Assembly: GCA_000729835.1 (NCBI GenBank) | Contig: JFHB01000131.1 | Coordinates: forward strand, 20,382-84,381 | From: Atkinsonella hypoxylon | Lineage: Eukaryota; Ascomycota; Sordariomycetes; Hypocreales; Clavicipitaceae | DNA length: 64,000 bases | Direction of reading: 5' to 3' | Shown: one piece after another, positions 1-13,454 of the stretch | Layout of the letters: each line of letters begins with the position of its first letter | How positions within the stretch are numbered: the stretch's first letter is position 1 | Notes under the pieces: model-generated | The model's database searches: none | Told to the model about the DNA's origin: nothing | Seen by the model: the letters and a program-made list of their open reading frames with translations, nothing else | Position numbers and translations under genes: made by a program

Positions 1-3000
1 CTAGCAAGCGCCCACCCCCCCCCCCCCGGGGGGGGCCCCTGGTCCATTCCCGGCTGGGGCTGCGCCACTGTCGCAACTACGGAGTACAACATTCCATACT
101 GTGCTGCACGATCTCTTCACGACCCGGGGGGCCCCGGATATCGAGGCAACAAGCGTCCCGTGCTCGAAACATGATACACCTGTAACTACAGTTCAGCGCA
201 ATGCTGCGCGTCGAGGCAGGCTAATCCGCGCAGTTCCGTGCCTCAAGAAACTGAGCAAGTCGACTTTTTGTGCTCCTGCTGCTCCTGCTGCTCCTGCTGC
301 TCCTGCTGCTCGCCGCATCCACGGCCTGGCGGCAAAACGTTGTCGACGCAGCATTAACTATTACCGTACGGAGTACAACACTGGGGTAGATTTATAAGCA
401 CGTCAACGAGAACAAGGCGGTCTGTCCGCTAAGCCAGGTACGAGCCGCCCGACAGGGCACTTGTCATGGTCAATATAGATATACGGAGTAAACGCAACGA
501 CACGGTTATAAATGCCTGCCAAGGTTGTAAATGCAGTGATGCCGTCGACACAGGCCACGTTGTGCATGGATTATTTGGAATCATGATTCAACCTCTCGAG
601 CATGCTCCTATGCCTGTTGTTCGGTCCATACTCCGTACCAGACGACGGTTCCATCAATCAGAATCAGAGATGTAGGAGGCAGGTCCCTGCAACACAACGT
701 GGTTCTCTTCAGCCCGCGCATCCGGGGACGCATATCCACCTCTTCCTTCCGAGATGGTAGTCAGAATATGGATTGCCTCATGAATTGAATTACCTTACAT
801 TGGGCAGTCAGCGCATCAAACTCTTCCAGGTCCAACAAGTGCCGGGCACGCTTGCCAGGTTTATGGACTTACATGCTCCGCACAATGTATATTAGACATG
901 GCAACGAATCGTTTGATTTACGGCTTCCTACGACAAATTTCCGTACGCGACTTTGAACGGAATAACCACATGTAACCAGTAGGAAAATGTCTTTCTTGGA
1001 TGGGACATGGATTATTCCAACACAGGCTCCCAGAGGAATGGTCACTTTGGGCGTATTGGTAATATCCGTTATACTCTGATTCAGTCTCACGAGATTCACC
1101 TACTTTCTCTGGCGATTCCGTCTGTTCTAGAAATGTTCTGCCGATCCACCAGAATCCGCCACTCATTCGAAAAGAACTGCTGCTGGTGCGATGATCCCGA
1201 TAGAGGTGGAGCGGCCAAGGGACACATGGTCGTGTCCGGCGCATGGATGAGCCCTGGGTGGACATTGAACAGTGACACGTGTGTGCTATCTCTGAACTTT
1301 ATTACTTAATTCCGATTCTCGATTTAAGCCCTACGGCTTTCACAGTTTGCAGGGCATTTGAACTTTCATACTATTGCAGTCAGTTTTCACGAGCATGTGA
1401 TTGCCGATGCCGGGGCAACTTGTCTAGGCACCAAACACAAAACCGCTTGTTGAAAAGCTCCATCCATGTAAAGGGCAAATTTACATCTTCAGTGGATTGA
1501 AGCCATGAGTCGGGGGAAGATGATGGGAATCTTTTGACGGCTACATATGCACAGAGTACAGAGCTCAATATCCGCCACGAACCGGGGAATGCGTCTCATC
1601 ATCACGCGGCCAGCAACCGCTGGAAAGGTCAGCTTCTGTGACTGTCGGTCAATAAATAGTGTGTAAGCAACAAAGAGTTTTGGTATTTGTGGACGCTGTA
1701 CGGAGTAGCCCCCGTGTCCACTTACATTCCTACTCGGATACTCCGTATAGCATCAAAAAAAAAAAAATCACCAAAATAGTTCATCATCCGAGGCTTCTCG
1801 TTGCGCCGACACGAACGCAACCCCCTTGGGTGGGCACATTACCGACCATACATTCTATATTACAGCCGGTCTCGAACAGCATGCGATCCAGTCACCTAGA
1901 TTCTACACAGTACGTAAAGCACGTGGCAGTATTCCGGCAACTGTAGCTGTCGTTCCGGCATGTCTGGAAGGAAGAGGTCGTGCTCTGTAAGTTCTAGCGA
2001 TGAGCATTGTATCCGTCCTGACACCTCGGTACGCCTCGATACGCCTCGATACGCCTTATATGTATATTTTGCGTCGGGAAGTATGCACGGTGTGTTACTT
2101 CATATGGTCCATCGAGATGCCTGTAGAGTGGCCCATGCTCAACAAGTTCTTCCATTAGCATTAGGTCGTCCACGGTAAAGCACGCAAATGATGATGCCGG
2201 ACGGGTGGTGTTGGGTAACCCCCCGGTAAATTTGCAACGCACAGGGGCTCACACGTGGTAAGATGCATCGTCAATAATATTATTAATACCCCTGGATGGA
2301 TTTTACTAGTCCGTACTACATCCTGAATTTGCAGCAACTTTGATCATTGTGGCGTTCGCACGTAAATTGGAGTACCTTGGAGCCCCACCCGGTTTTTGAT
2401 TGGCCACAGCTACGTCCCAATTGCCCGCGAAATCATGTTGGTAAATTTCGCGTATCTATCTAATAAAGCTTCGATTTTGGCCTGTTCACATATTTCTGTG
2501 CATAAAATGATCCAGGGTTACATTGGTAATGCTTCAGCAATACAAAATACTCTGTTATCGCCGATCGGAAGGAGGACTTTCCGAGTGCTTTCCCCGACAT
2601 GTGATAAACCCTCGCGCATCCATTCATTACTTGTCGATTACTGCAACACAGCTGAGGCACCAAGGATCCTCTGGCACTGCTCGCATAATGAAGAAAAGCC
2701 CATCTTTGAGTCGTGAGAACAGCAGACACAAATGTCACGACTGCTGCCGACAACCCGGATTTGCTAATTAAACTATTGCCCTTGGGAACAAGAACAAACC
2801 TTCTTAAACTGCTTCGAACAAAAATTGCTGCTGGAACGCATTTCAGTGGAAATTGGTAACTAAACACGCGTGTGCCGATTTTTAATCATGCAATAGAAAG
2901 AAAGCTAAGCCTAAAAAGGGAAGATTGGCCCCTTCCCAGGGGCTGCGATGAAGATTAACGGCGGGGCCCGCGGTGAAGCTTAGGCGCAAACTCTATCATG

Positions 3001-3919
3001 TACTCTTCGTGGAAAATGCACGGTAAAGTACTTGCTACTCTATCTTCGAAAATCCACTACTGCACGTGGGAAATTGCTGCCATGACATTTTTCACAAGGA
3101 AATCTGAGGGGTAACTACGGGGTAGTAGGATCATGCGATAAAGCTTGGCGGTAGTGGCACACGTGATCGGCATTGAGCAAGTGGGGGGGGGGGCGTCCGT
3201 TTCGAGGCTTGGCGGGACAGCGGCTTCAATAGTGGCCGCCCTGTTTCCGAGCTAACTAACTATGGTCTTCACTAGCACCGTTTGTGCAACTGGCCTTCTT
3301 GACGAACAACAAGTTAAGCCCTGGTTTCCAGGAGAGGCCGTCTACTGCCATTCTCGAAGCCGGCCAGTTGCTCCATATATCGATATATGGTGATTTCTAT
3401 CTCGATTCCTCGCCTCGAAAACCCGGCTGGCAAAGAGACGACACTCAACGCGCGTGCCCGACACACACATCAGAGTCTCCACCGCATGACACTTCACCTT
3501 GCATACCTCGCGCGACGTCAACGAACCGAGTGGCAGATGCTTTGCTGACCATCTCCCGCCCTCCCATGCTTTCAACCGCCGCCATTTGACACGTCGCCGC
3601 TGGCCTGTCGCTGCTCGAAATCGTGCAAAAGCCCATACTCTCCCGCCTGGATATACGTATCGTTTGTCCACGAGAAATCGATCCCCCCTTGTCGCGCAGT
3701 TCGATTCGCCGATCCAAGTATAACCATCACACTCATCCTACAGCCGTGTTCGGATCCAATTTTTTGCAGGCAATCATAACATCTGTTCCGTCTTTCCATC
3801 TCTTCGTTGTCTCGGTGCTCGTCCATCGCATGGCGCCGCTTTTATAGTCACCAAGGACTTTAGCTAATTGTCTCTACGACAATTATTCACCCATCGATAG
3901 AATAGTCGCCTTTACGACA
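1..3919. other. Intergenic region, no gene recognised
   Basis: No reading frame here looks like a known protein; the longest (about 135 codons near 2460-2867, minus strand) has no domain I recognise. The stretch holds a C13/G8 self-complementary run at 15-35, a 9-bp tandem repeat at 272-311, and six copies of TACGGAGTA or its complement (78, 367, 482, 629, 1699, 1739). The last few hundred bases before 3920 are pyrimidine-rich in places and probably hold the promoter and leader of the AVL9-like gene. Confidence 0.6.
272..311. repeat. 9-bp tandem repeat (GCTCCTGCT)
   Basis: Four full copies plus a partial copy of GCTCCTGCT lie head to tail. It could be read as an Ala-Pro repeat, but the surrounding frame is not supported as a gene, so it is listed as a simple minisatellite. 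Confidence 0.85.
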
Positions 3920-6360
3920 ATGGCTCTCGAGGATGAACACGAAGCTCACAGCGGCACCAGTTTGCCTGACGGAACAGAAATCCAGCCGGCGCTCACTTCG
4001 GTGCCTCTTACTGACGCCAACAACTCGAATAACGGATTTTCGCCGCTTGTAACAGTTGTTGGCTTCCATCATGCCCGCGGTCCGGAAGTGGAGACTTGGT
4101 TCGGCGCCGGAGATGGGATTGATCCTGCGATCAAATACAATTGGCCATTGCTTCCATTCATGGCATTGAGCGATGGCGCCCATGCGTAAGCCAACGATGC
4201 AAAACTACCATACAATGCGCCTCCAACTTATGAAGCTGACCCATCCATATAACTTAGATCGGAAGAAGACTTCTCTTACTTTACACTTCTGAAACCCAAG
4301 ACAGATACAGAACCGGCCACATCATTGTTCGGAATATCGTGTACGAGGCAGCTCGATTCGTCCCAGTTGTTGAACCGACCCGCAGATGTGACTAGATCTA
4401 CAGTGCAAAAGGCTGTCGTCGTAATCGCCGACAGCCCGCAAGACTTTGGCATGCTGCGGGAAAGGCTCAGCATTGTCACCCAGGCTTGGTTCGCACAACG
4501 TGAATTCACCGACACAGATATCCTACGACGGTTTCAGGAAAGTCTGGCAGACGAGAAAGCAAGAGGTACAACAAAAGATGAGAGTGAGCGTGATTTGCAC
4601 TTGGGCATGAGTCTGCGTGAGCTTATTCATGAGTTCAAGTGGCAGGTTCTAGTGCTGCTCAAGTGTTGTCTATTACAGCCAAAGGTATCAACCCCAAATC
4701 CTCCCCGTCAGCTGTACCTACCTTTCCAACTCTAACGCAAGACCAGATGCTCTTTTTTGGGTCTAGATGTGATAGGCTGTGCATGGTTCAGTTCTCTCTT
4801 ATATCTTTAATACCCGGTCTCATCCGCAACCTGCAAGATTGTGCAGACCCAGAGTTACACAGCTACGAAACGAAACTAGCCCAACCCACAAGTTTGCAGA
4901 GTAGCAATCGCAGCTCTCTCCTTTCTTTTATGGGACTCCCCTTACAGATATTTGGCAAGGTTAGCTCAGTGAAAATCCATCCCAGGTCCTAGGCTATTCT
5001 CTGATGATTCTTCCCCCCTCCAAAAAAAAAAAAAAAAAAAAAAAGAATTACTAATCAAAGACAATACCTGCAGGGCGGATTCTTTGGCCCATACACGCCA
5101 CTCCAACAGCTCGATATCCTGGCTGATTTTGGAACCAGATCCTACATCGTAGGCAGCACCAATTCGCTGCTTCTCCAACAGAAAGATCGCTACAGCGATA
5201 TTCTCATCAATCTGGATGAAAACACCGTCAACATCACTTCGCCCTCGCTAAAGGCCGCCTTGGCCTTGACCCCAGCGGATCGAAGATGGATCGACTTCCT
5301 CACCCACGAGGTGAACGAGACATGGGACGAAGCCAATCCCAGCCGACCCAAGAACATGCAATACGTGGGCAGCGAAGAGTTTATTAGATCGCAGTTTGAA
5401 GCGTATATGCTAGGCTTGATATCCTCAGTCAAATACCACAGCTTCCTGGCCAGTCAGGGCGAAGACCTGACAAGCTTGGGGGCAGACAGCGACCCAGCCG
5501 CGGACTTTGGGCTCGAATGGGTAGAGGCGTGGATGAAGACGGAAAACCACCGCATGTGGAACGCCCATACGGACACAAACCTGTTTGCCGTCTCGGAGCC
5601 CAAGCACCCTTGTGCAGGGGGCCTGACGGTCGAGGACATCCAGCGCAGAGTGGCAGACCAGATCAAGGACCTCCATCTAGACGAGCGTCTCGCGCAAGGC
5701 CGCGACATACTAGGAAGGAACCTGACCGCAGGCCGCGAAAAGGCCTCCACCATGCTCAACAAGCTCTACGCCGACCTCGAATCTCTCCGAGAATCCCAGC
5801 GCCGTCGGCTCGAGGAGGCGCGCGCCCAGGGGCCAAAGTCGCCTGCTGAAAAGGCCTACCCGGTCGACCTCGCCAGGGCCCAACAGACGGTCAACTCGGT
5901 CGGCGCAAAAGCAAGTGCCTACATGTCCAGCTGGGCGGCATGGGCGGGCGAGAAGCGCAAGACAGCCGGCTGGGCCACTGGCTGGAGCAAGAAGCCCGCC
6001 AAGACGGACGCCATTCCGCCGTCAGCCAGCCCCATTGACAAGGATTACGAAATGGTCAGTCCGCCGCAGTCGCGATCGACGTCCACGGATGAGCACCATC
6101 AGCGGGCCCCGACACAGGCTTCCTCCAGCGAGAGCATCCTCTCCGAAGCAAGTCAAGGTCCCATGTCGGGCTCGTCCGACCATGAAGACGACGCCTTTCA
6201 CCACGTCCCGTCACCGTCACAACCCCCCCGGACCTCAACGCACCAGGATGCCACGCCGGCACCCAAGAACGGCTTCCAAAAAGAGCATGTCATTGGCGCG
6301 GGGTCGCTCGTCGCTACGACACCAACTGATCTAGGTGCAGATGATGACAGAGCGGCGTAG
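3920..6360 (+). CDS. AVL9: AVL9-like late secretory pathway protein (DENN-related)
   Basis: Exons 3920-4185, 4258-4684, 4747-4959 and 5074-6360 join to about 730 aa. The N-terminal family signature VVGFHHARGPEVE is at residues 47-59, followed by LPFMALSDGAHA across the first splice. MLFFGSRCDRLCMVQFSLIS opens exon 3 and is characteristic of the Avl9/DENND6 family. Residues from about 303 (GGFFGPYTPLQQLDIL) continue the domain. The last 150 residues are a Ser/Pro-rich, probably disordered tail. Yeast Avl9 acts in exocytic transport from the late Golgi; that role here is inferred from the family. All three introns have GT-AG ends and preserve frame; the third (4960-5073) contains an A23 tract. 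The gene converges on cullin-1, with about 1.06 kb between them. Confidence 0.9.
5022..5044. repeat. A23 homopolymer inside AVL9 intron 3
   Basis: An uninterrupted run of 23 A lies between the donor at 4960 and the acceptor ending at 5073. It is likely to vary in length between isolates. Confidence 0.9.
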
Positions 6361-7418
6361 GTGTCGTAATTACATAGTGATGAGCGGTATTAGGAATATG
6401 AGACTGGCAATCGCTCTTGTTAGCACCTTCGTTCGATCTTCATAGGGAAGGAGCATGCAGTGTAATCATGTATGTACATGATAGGTAGCGATTTGCCACG
6501 GTGGTAAGCGTAAATCTGCGACAACTCAGGGTTTATGCCCACTTGATTGCTTCTGTCCTGAGCGCAACGGAAATCGAACTGTTGCCATGTTACTTGTGGT
6601 GTCTGGACAGTAATAACATGCACTTGACAGCGCTTCAATTCTTCAATATTGGTTTGGTGGCTCGATACACCCCGCTTGAAGAACCCTCAACGTTTTCATA
6701 GGGGGCAAATCTCAATACCAAAGTCAGACATATCGCATTACGAAGCTCTTTCAAGATTTACACTCGGGAGTTACAATGTTCGTGAACTAGCTTAGCTCCC
6801 TTTGGCGTTCTAACTTGGGCGAACAAGCTCAGCAAAAAAAAAAAAAAGGAAAAAAAAAAAAAAAAGAAAAAGGCTAATCTCTACTCAATCGATCCAAAGC
6901 AACCTCGGTCACAGAAGCCATTTACTTTAAATCGAATTTTTTTTTTTTGTTTACCTCGTCTCCATACCACTTTCGCTGTGTCTACATACCATGTCATTAT
7001 ACTCCAAGCCTGTCCTCGTTACAGCTGCATCTGTCCCAGGACGCGCGGCAATTGAAAACGGTATGATGCAAAAAGTCTCACCAAGCCAATGATACTGCAT
7101 GGGATATGACGTAGCATGTTTCCGCCACAAGGCGTCTAAATCTGTAAGCGCGATCCTCGACACCCAATTCGACGTGACATCGAGTCTCCAGACATTGAGA
7201 CGAGGCGAACGAGGGCTTTGGAAATTCGTCGAGTCTTTCGCTGTGGAAGACTGCATGAGGATATATCAATGCGAGACGCAAAGATATTAATGCCTATCGA
7301 GAGATGCAGCACAGGGTCATTCAGGCTGTATGGTGTTGCAAAAAGGGGCAACACAATCAACGTAGTTTCGCATAGACCTGCTGCATGCGAAAGCAGGCGA
7401 TGGCAAAGAGAAGAATGA
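6361..7418. other. Intergenic region between convergent genes
   Basis: This spans the 3' ends of the AVL9-like and cullin genes. It contains A-rich tracts at about 6835-6866 and a T10 at about 6939. No coding frame is supported; the short frames on both strands lack recognisable domains. Confidence 0.6.
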
Positions 7419-10039
7419 TTATGCAAGATAGCCCAATTCATCATCATCAAGTCGCTCGAGATACTCTTTGTCCAGAAGAATCTCAATGCACTTCTTGATG
7501 TCACCAACCTTAGGGACGAATCTGGACCGAATCTGGTTTATGGTTTCGCTGACGAGTTGAGTGTGCTTCATCCTCTTCCGGGCCTTCATGATACGCACAA
7601 TGGCAGACTGCCAATCAAGTTAGCAACAGAAACTTTGTGTGCTACAAGAGGACAAAGCTGTGTCAAGAGAAAAAGACAAAGGGAAAAAGGGGTTGGGGGG
7701 CCTTACCTGCAGAACCAGCTTCCGGTCTTCCTCAATTGTCTTGTTGGTTTCCACCTCTTCCTGCTTGGCTTCTTTGACGCCACCCAGATTCAGGTTTACT
7801 CGGATCTTTTTGCTCTTGAAATCATAGTTGAGGTTGAAAATCTTCCCTGCACCTGGCTTTCCCCCTGAGCCACCTGACATTAGCAACACTTTGGCTTTCA
7901 GTATCACAGCGAGTGCTTGGTCCAGGACTTCGCTACTTAATTTGGTTGCGCTGAGTATATCCTCGTATGAGTAACTGTCCTTTTCGTTGAAAAGAAGTAA
8001 AATAGCCATTTGATAGATGGAAACTTGAAATGTAAACGGCGTTTTGCTGCTCTTGCAATATCCAGTCCTAATTTCGCCTTTACAAAGATGCCACAACCAG
8101 GTCAGTTTGCGGCCATCGTGTTTGTGTTTGTAGAAGCGGACGAATCGCTCAATATCAGTCGCGATCTCAGTAGGTGGGTTGAAGTTGGTGCTGGGTGGTG
8201 TCAGGGGCCAGAAACCAGTACCAAGAATGGAGAACGTCGAATCCAGTGTTTTAGATGACCCAATGCCATCGAGATGATCTCGGAATTCCTTGTTGAGATC
8301 CTTAGAAATCTGCATGTCCTGAAACATGCGCTGTAGCTTGTTCGTGTATTCGAAACCGCACGCCTCTTTGAGCTTGCTGATCATACTAGTCTCTGCGTCA
8401 TCCGACGACGAGTTACTATGCACGAGACGCCGGGCAAGCATGCGAGAGTAAAATTTCTGAAAGACATCCTTATCTTCGATATACTTGAACACAGTCATAA
8501 TCTGTGTCAAAGCGCGTTCTAAGTCGGCCTCCTCAATGCTGGTGCTGCTCTTTCTTAACAGAACATCGGTGTACTTGGCCAAAAGTTCGGGAGATTTGCT
8601 TGAACTTGACTTGCAGACTTCATTGCGATTGACAAACTCTCTACACGCATTATCGAGCGATCGAGTGAATTCCGGTTCATCGTTGAAAGCCTGCTTGACC
8701 AACAGCTGATATTGCGAATGGACTTCAAGAAGAGCATCAACATAAATCTTGGGTTCGAGTTTGTCACCTTCCGATGACTGAACCTTTTGAACAGCGGCAA
8801 GCCCGGCCTTGCGCACATGATTTTCAAACCGCGTCCTCAAAGGTTCAAGGCCATCAGGGATACGAGAGAGCAAATTGTACATCCTGGCCATGTCTTCTTC
8901 TCGGTCGTTGTCGAGAAGCACCTGAAACTCCTCTCGCAACAAGGTCGAGTGGTCAGCAATCAACGCCATATTGCATGTCTTCTTTAGGGACACAGCAATA
9001 TCTTGATGGAGATACATATTCACTCTATCCGCCTCCTCTGCTAAACGGGCCTCTGCCTTCTTCATATATTCGACCACGCTATTTTCGGCGACAAACTGTT
9101 TCGACTCTGCCTGGTAGAACTCCTTTGTTGCTGCGAGGAAAGGTCGCTCGAAGTGGTACCGATAAACATCCAAGGTCGACCTTGAGGGATCGGCTTCGTC
9201 CAAGCCAAGAGAGACGAAGGAGTCGACAACCTGCTTGATTTGTCCATGCTCAATTGTTTCGCCATTTCGTTGTTTCTCTATGAGTTTTAGCACCGCATCC
9301 ATGACCTTTCCCGAAACCTGTTGGAACAACACTTTGCGCCATTGAACCAAGTGCAGGGTGTAAACGTCATATACGTTTTTCTTGCCCTCGTCAATCTCTC
9401 GTTTTACCCAGTGGCGATTCAGGTAGCGAAATAGATGGTGAATATACTTGGCTGCTATGGTGTATCGGCTCCATTCCTTGATGTAGTATGTGAGAAGTGC
9501 CTCATCGGTATGTAATTTCGATTCTTCGACGATCTTCCCGAGGTGCTTCTGGAGGTAGTCGATCAAGTTGTTATAGAGCTCCTCGCCGAGCAAATGAGCT
9601 ACGTTGCACAGGCCCTGTTAGTCAAGTCCGGAACGGTATTCAAGTTTGGGATCAAGCTGCAAGGGCTATTGATTTGGCGGCATAGCTTACCGCCCCGGTG
9701 ATTAGAGTGCATAGCTGGACCAGAAAGTCCAACTGCTTTCTGAGAAGTGCAAAAGTTGTGAACAGCCCTGGAATTGTAGAGTATCAGCATGATGCGTGAC
9801 CAAGTTTCCCTTGTGTTCAAGTTGAGCGGAACTATACGTACGTGTATACCCCCATATACATTTGCATATCAATGCCTTTCTCGAGATCGTTCATGATTTG
9901 AGTGATGCCTATATGAAGATAGGACCATCTGCAATGAGCATGCTTAGCAAACCATCACGAAACTGTTGTTATACACACGAGCCAGGAATCGAGAAGCCTA
10001 CGTTGCGCCAATATCCTCCCGGTTTGGCACCGGGGGCAT
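7419..10039 (-). CDS. CUL1: Cullin-1, SCF ubiquitin ligase scaffold
   Basis: Five exons on the minus strand (10039-10002, 9928-9842, 9767-9691, 9598-7707, 7607-7419) give about 760 aa, the normal cullin-1 length. The N-terminal repeat starts at W14 and contains MGVYTAVHNFCTSQKA, the Skp1/F-box binding face. RGAHLLGEELY crosses the third splice. The cullin homology region that binds Rbx1 lies in the middle of exon 4 (YIEDKDVFQKFYSRMLARRL). The final exon carries the winged-helix end with the neddylation motif IVRIMKARK, predicted acceptor Lys706, and ends DDDELGYLA. The SCF complex attaches ubiquitin to phosphorylated substrates; that function is established for the family. The ATG at 10039 is the only start consistent with splicing into exon 2. 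The 12-codon first exon is the least certain part. Confidence 0.95.
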
Positions 10040-11176
10040 TTGACTGGAACTAGCCAGTCGCGTAGCCATTCCTCTGCTTGGACAAGCTTAAAGATAATCG
10101 CAAGTTGGCGGCGCGGGGAGTTGATGTTGAGGAGTTAGGCGTCCGCAGGTGAGTTGGAGCAATTCGATCCAACGGGACCCTGACACTAGTATGTTTTTTT
10201 TTCTTTTTTTTTTCTTTCGTTTTGTACACAGGACGGAGACTACGCCAAGTAGGTCAGTTGTATGCAGGAGGGGAAAGATGGCAGTCACGGTAGGATGGAG
10301 GCTGCAGAAGGAAGAAGACCAGAAGACCGGCGAGGGTGGGATGTGGATGCCGATGCAGGGCAATAGCGGAGGAGTGAAGCTACGCGCGTGAACTGTCTGC
10401 AGACAAACCGGCACGTGCCATACAAGCGAAAACGAACCGTCTATGCTTGTTCCGCTAATCTTCGAGAGATATGCGTAGGTAGTTTGAGAAAAAAGAAGAT
10501 GTGGAAAGGACAGAGACAAGGAGAGTATGAATGGGAAGGCACGTAGTTACGGTGAGAAGAAAGCACGACGTGAAGAGAGGGCGAAATTTCTGGGATTGAA
10601 CGGTCCGTCACAAGTCTTCACTCGATGTTACCATAAGGTAGGCGGCGCCGCCGGGCAAGGCAGCAGCCAGCAGCACTTACAGCGTTGACCAATGCGGCTT
10701 AGCGCAGCCGGCCCGCTGCTGCTCGCAAGTCGACTCATTGACGACGAAGCTCTGGTTCGCTGATCTAGCCATCAGACTCCACAGTGCGTGAAACGAAGAT
10801 GCGCAAGTCTCACTCGTAGTTAGCCTGCGGGAGTAGGAGCAGAAGCAAAGCCTGATTCAAGCCTGGACGTTACTGTTACTGCCTTGGATGCGTGCTAGAT
10901 TTTCTGTAGTCTCGTCATGCTTCGCACTTGGGATGGCATAGCGGCTTGTCACTACGCCGTTATCGACTACCTAGGTACTTAGGCACCTAATCTAAGCGGT
11001 GCATGTAAAAATGCTGAATATGTCGGTCCGTAATAGTGTCGACATGTATAAATGCTTGCTGCTGCCCTGATAATATGCCGAAAACAAATCGCCTTGGTAC
11101 ACACCATAACGCCGGCCAATATTTCCTCTCCCCGTCAATGAGACGCCACACAAATTCCACTCCCGTCCTGATCACA
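10040..11176. other. Intergenic region upstream of cullin-1
   Basis: It holds the cullin-1 promoter side and the 3' flank of the SRF1-like gene. There is a T-rich stretch at about 10194-10220 and one copy of the CTAGGTAC-type motif near 10970. No gene is recognised. Confidence 0.6.
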
Positions 11177-12416
11177 TCATGCTTGAGAGTCGTCATTATC
11201 ATCGCTTCCACCCCCCAACCGTTTCACCGTCCTGAAGATGTTGACTGTAAAGGTCATTGTCCAGGAGATGAGGCCCAGCAGCTGAAATGCAGCTAGCGTC
11301 ATGGACAGATGCCTGAAAGAAGTGTGCTGCGTGTTGTGGCATATGACGCTTTCAAATGCTAGAGCGGTGCTCGCGGACTTGAATATGATGAAGAACAGAT
11401 CCAATAGGATCAGAGAGATCTTGGACATGGCAGACCGAAGACCCAGTGGTTTCCCCGTGTACTCATCCCGAATCATGTATCCAATATATGGAATGGCCAC
11501 ACAATCCACCACAATGGCAACGCCTGACTGTGTGCGCTCCGCACTGTTCCTTTTTGGGTCATTCTCTAACTGATAGATCTTAGCAGATATACCAAGGGCC
11601 AGAATGGATGTGATCATGACGCCAAGTCGGAAAAGCAAGGGCGACAAGGGATGTCGCATCATGTCGTTCCATATCCGCTTTGGCAAGACGACCGTCTTTT
11701 GATTGTCTTTCGTCCGTACGTCAGATTGTTGGAATTGAACATTGATATTCGAATTGAACGTCGGTTGTAGCTTATTGAGAGTCTCGTAGTCGACAATGTG
11801 TGATTCTTCATTAACTCTGCGGCCCCAGGCTGACGAATGCAGGAAAGCTCGCCAGGATATGGCCCCTTGAGGCGGCGCTGGTTGGTAATTGGGCACAATG
11901 ACGGGCTCAGCGGACCGCAGGTGATCCCATTTCCTGCCACGCATGGACGCACGTCCATATCTCAAAAAGTGAGGAATCCTGGACCTTGCTTTCTGCGCCG
12001 GGCCTAATTGAGGATCATCCCAGCCAATGAAGCCATCCTTGGATACTCGGCGCTGTGGCTCGTTGGGTGTCGAGTTGCTCTGATGTTGGACGATACACCT
12101 TGGCGGCTGTAAGAGACGAAGTTGCTCGTCGTTGACCGGACCGTATCTCTGGTCGTAGGAATCAATCCAAGCTTGACAAATATGAAGGTATTAGTGATCA
12201 CTCGGGATATTGTAGGTGAGAGTCAGCAACTCGGCATGCTGCGATGTGTGGAAATGAAAATGTCATACGAGGTAGAGACCGGGGAGGCCGTAGGCGAGGA
12301 TGTGAATTGCCGGCCGCGCCGTCATAAGTGTGGGTCGATATTTGAGCGTCAGAAGTACTCGAACCCCCAACCGTTCGAGTAGGCGACGAAGAACGCAGTG
12401 CGTTGGACTCGCGCAT
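11177..12416 (-). CDS. SRF1-like membrane protein (putative phospholipase D regulator)
   Basis: Exons 12416-12269 and 12171-11177 join to about 380 aa. The junction restores LPPWIDSYDQRYGPV, and the frame is open from the ATG at 12416 to the stop. Four hydrophobic segments lie in the C-terminal half at about residues 228-249, 266-283, 302-323 and 338-362. Between them is the conserved-looking block IPYIGYMIRDEYTGKPLGLR. I recall this block from fungal proteins annotated as regulator of phospholipase D SRF1; the assignment rests on memory of that family and is less certain than the gene itself. The intron has donor GTATGA and acceptor CAAG, a weaker acceptor. The gene is divergent from the ECM11-like gene, with 976 bp between the start codons. 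Confidence 0.7.
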
Positions 12417-13392
12417 CGTCGTTTCGTGCGCTGAGCCCTACGGATGGATGGCCAAACGACAGCAGCACCAGAGGATACAGCCACGCGGAATGCCGTGCTA
12501 GCAATTTCGCATGTTCTCGTTTCTGTTTGCGAAACCTGCTGCTCGTGAAGCGATGTTATGTGGATGGCGATCGTTTTGTTTGTATAGGCGTCTAGCGACA
12601 CGGCTTGGCGCAAATTCTTTGATACTGGCTGAATCGAATATGGACGAGTGGGAATATTGAATATTGAGATGGAAAGCAGAGACCAAGAAAACCGGGACTA
12701 GAGACACGCTTCAACTAGTGTTTTGTTTGCGCCAGCCACAAAAATAGGCACAGGAAACAACAGCCAATAAAACAACAGACAAAGAAAATGACTGTCCTCC
12801 GCTAATTATGTCTTGTCTGGTACTTGTAACGGGTCAGATGCCACTCGCCGCCAGGATGTAACTAACTCCTGTCAATGGTTGCAGTAACTGCCACCTACCT
12901 AGGTAGGAGGTACCTAGGTTAGGTAGGTTAGGTACCTTGCCTATGATACGGAGTGTGCAGGTACACCGTCACCAGACCAGAGCTAAGTTAGACCAGACGT
13001 CACCTGATGCCGCGACACAGGCGCTCTCTCCAACCACTCCATCATCCCAAGATCCGCGTGCCGCGTGAGCTACATATACGGACTAGGTGCCTAGCCACCT
13101 GGTCTAGGTACCCTAGGTTACAGGCAGCTAAGCTAGACTGTTGTTGGCTTCGATAACCAACCCAGCTCTGCCACAGAAGTCAAGGCTCTACTATTCCAGG
13201 CCATCCCGCTCTAGTCGCGCATTCCTTAATGCTTCACTGCATCGCTCTTTCCCGAACGCCTCGGGCACTGCCGCCTCACCTCTTCTCCACCATTGAGCCA
13301 AGCTGCCACAGCTGTTCTTCATGTCTCGCAACTCATGAAATCGAAGCTTGACACCTCCACCCGTCCAGTGCTCCTCTTCTCAAAAAGGCAGC
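12417..13392. promoter_or_regulatory. Shared divergent intergenic region, SRF1-like / ECM11-like
   Basis: The 976 bp between two divergent start codons must hold both promoters. It contains a dense cluster of CCTAGGTA/TAGGTACC-type words at about 12896-12937 and 13082-13120 and a one-base variant of TACGGAGTA near 12949. Two short upstream reading frames lie just before the ECM11-like start. Confidence 0.55.
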
Positions 13393-13454
13393 ATGCAGCC
13401 AGGGCTCAAGGAAAAGAACCGGGGGCTTCAGACCTTCGCAAGAGGAAAGTCTGA
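13321..13454 (+). other. Two short upstream ORFs at the ECM11-like start
   Basis: A five-codon frame (13321-13338) ends in an ATGA overlap with a second ATG at 13335. The second frame runs 39 codons to a stop at 13452-13454, past the main ATG at 13393 and out of its frame. If the transcript starts upstream of 13321, both would reduce initiation at the main start. The transcript start is not known. Confidence 0.45.
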
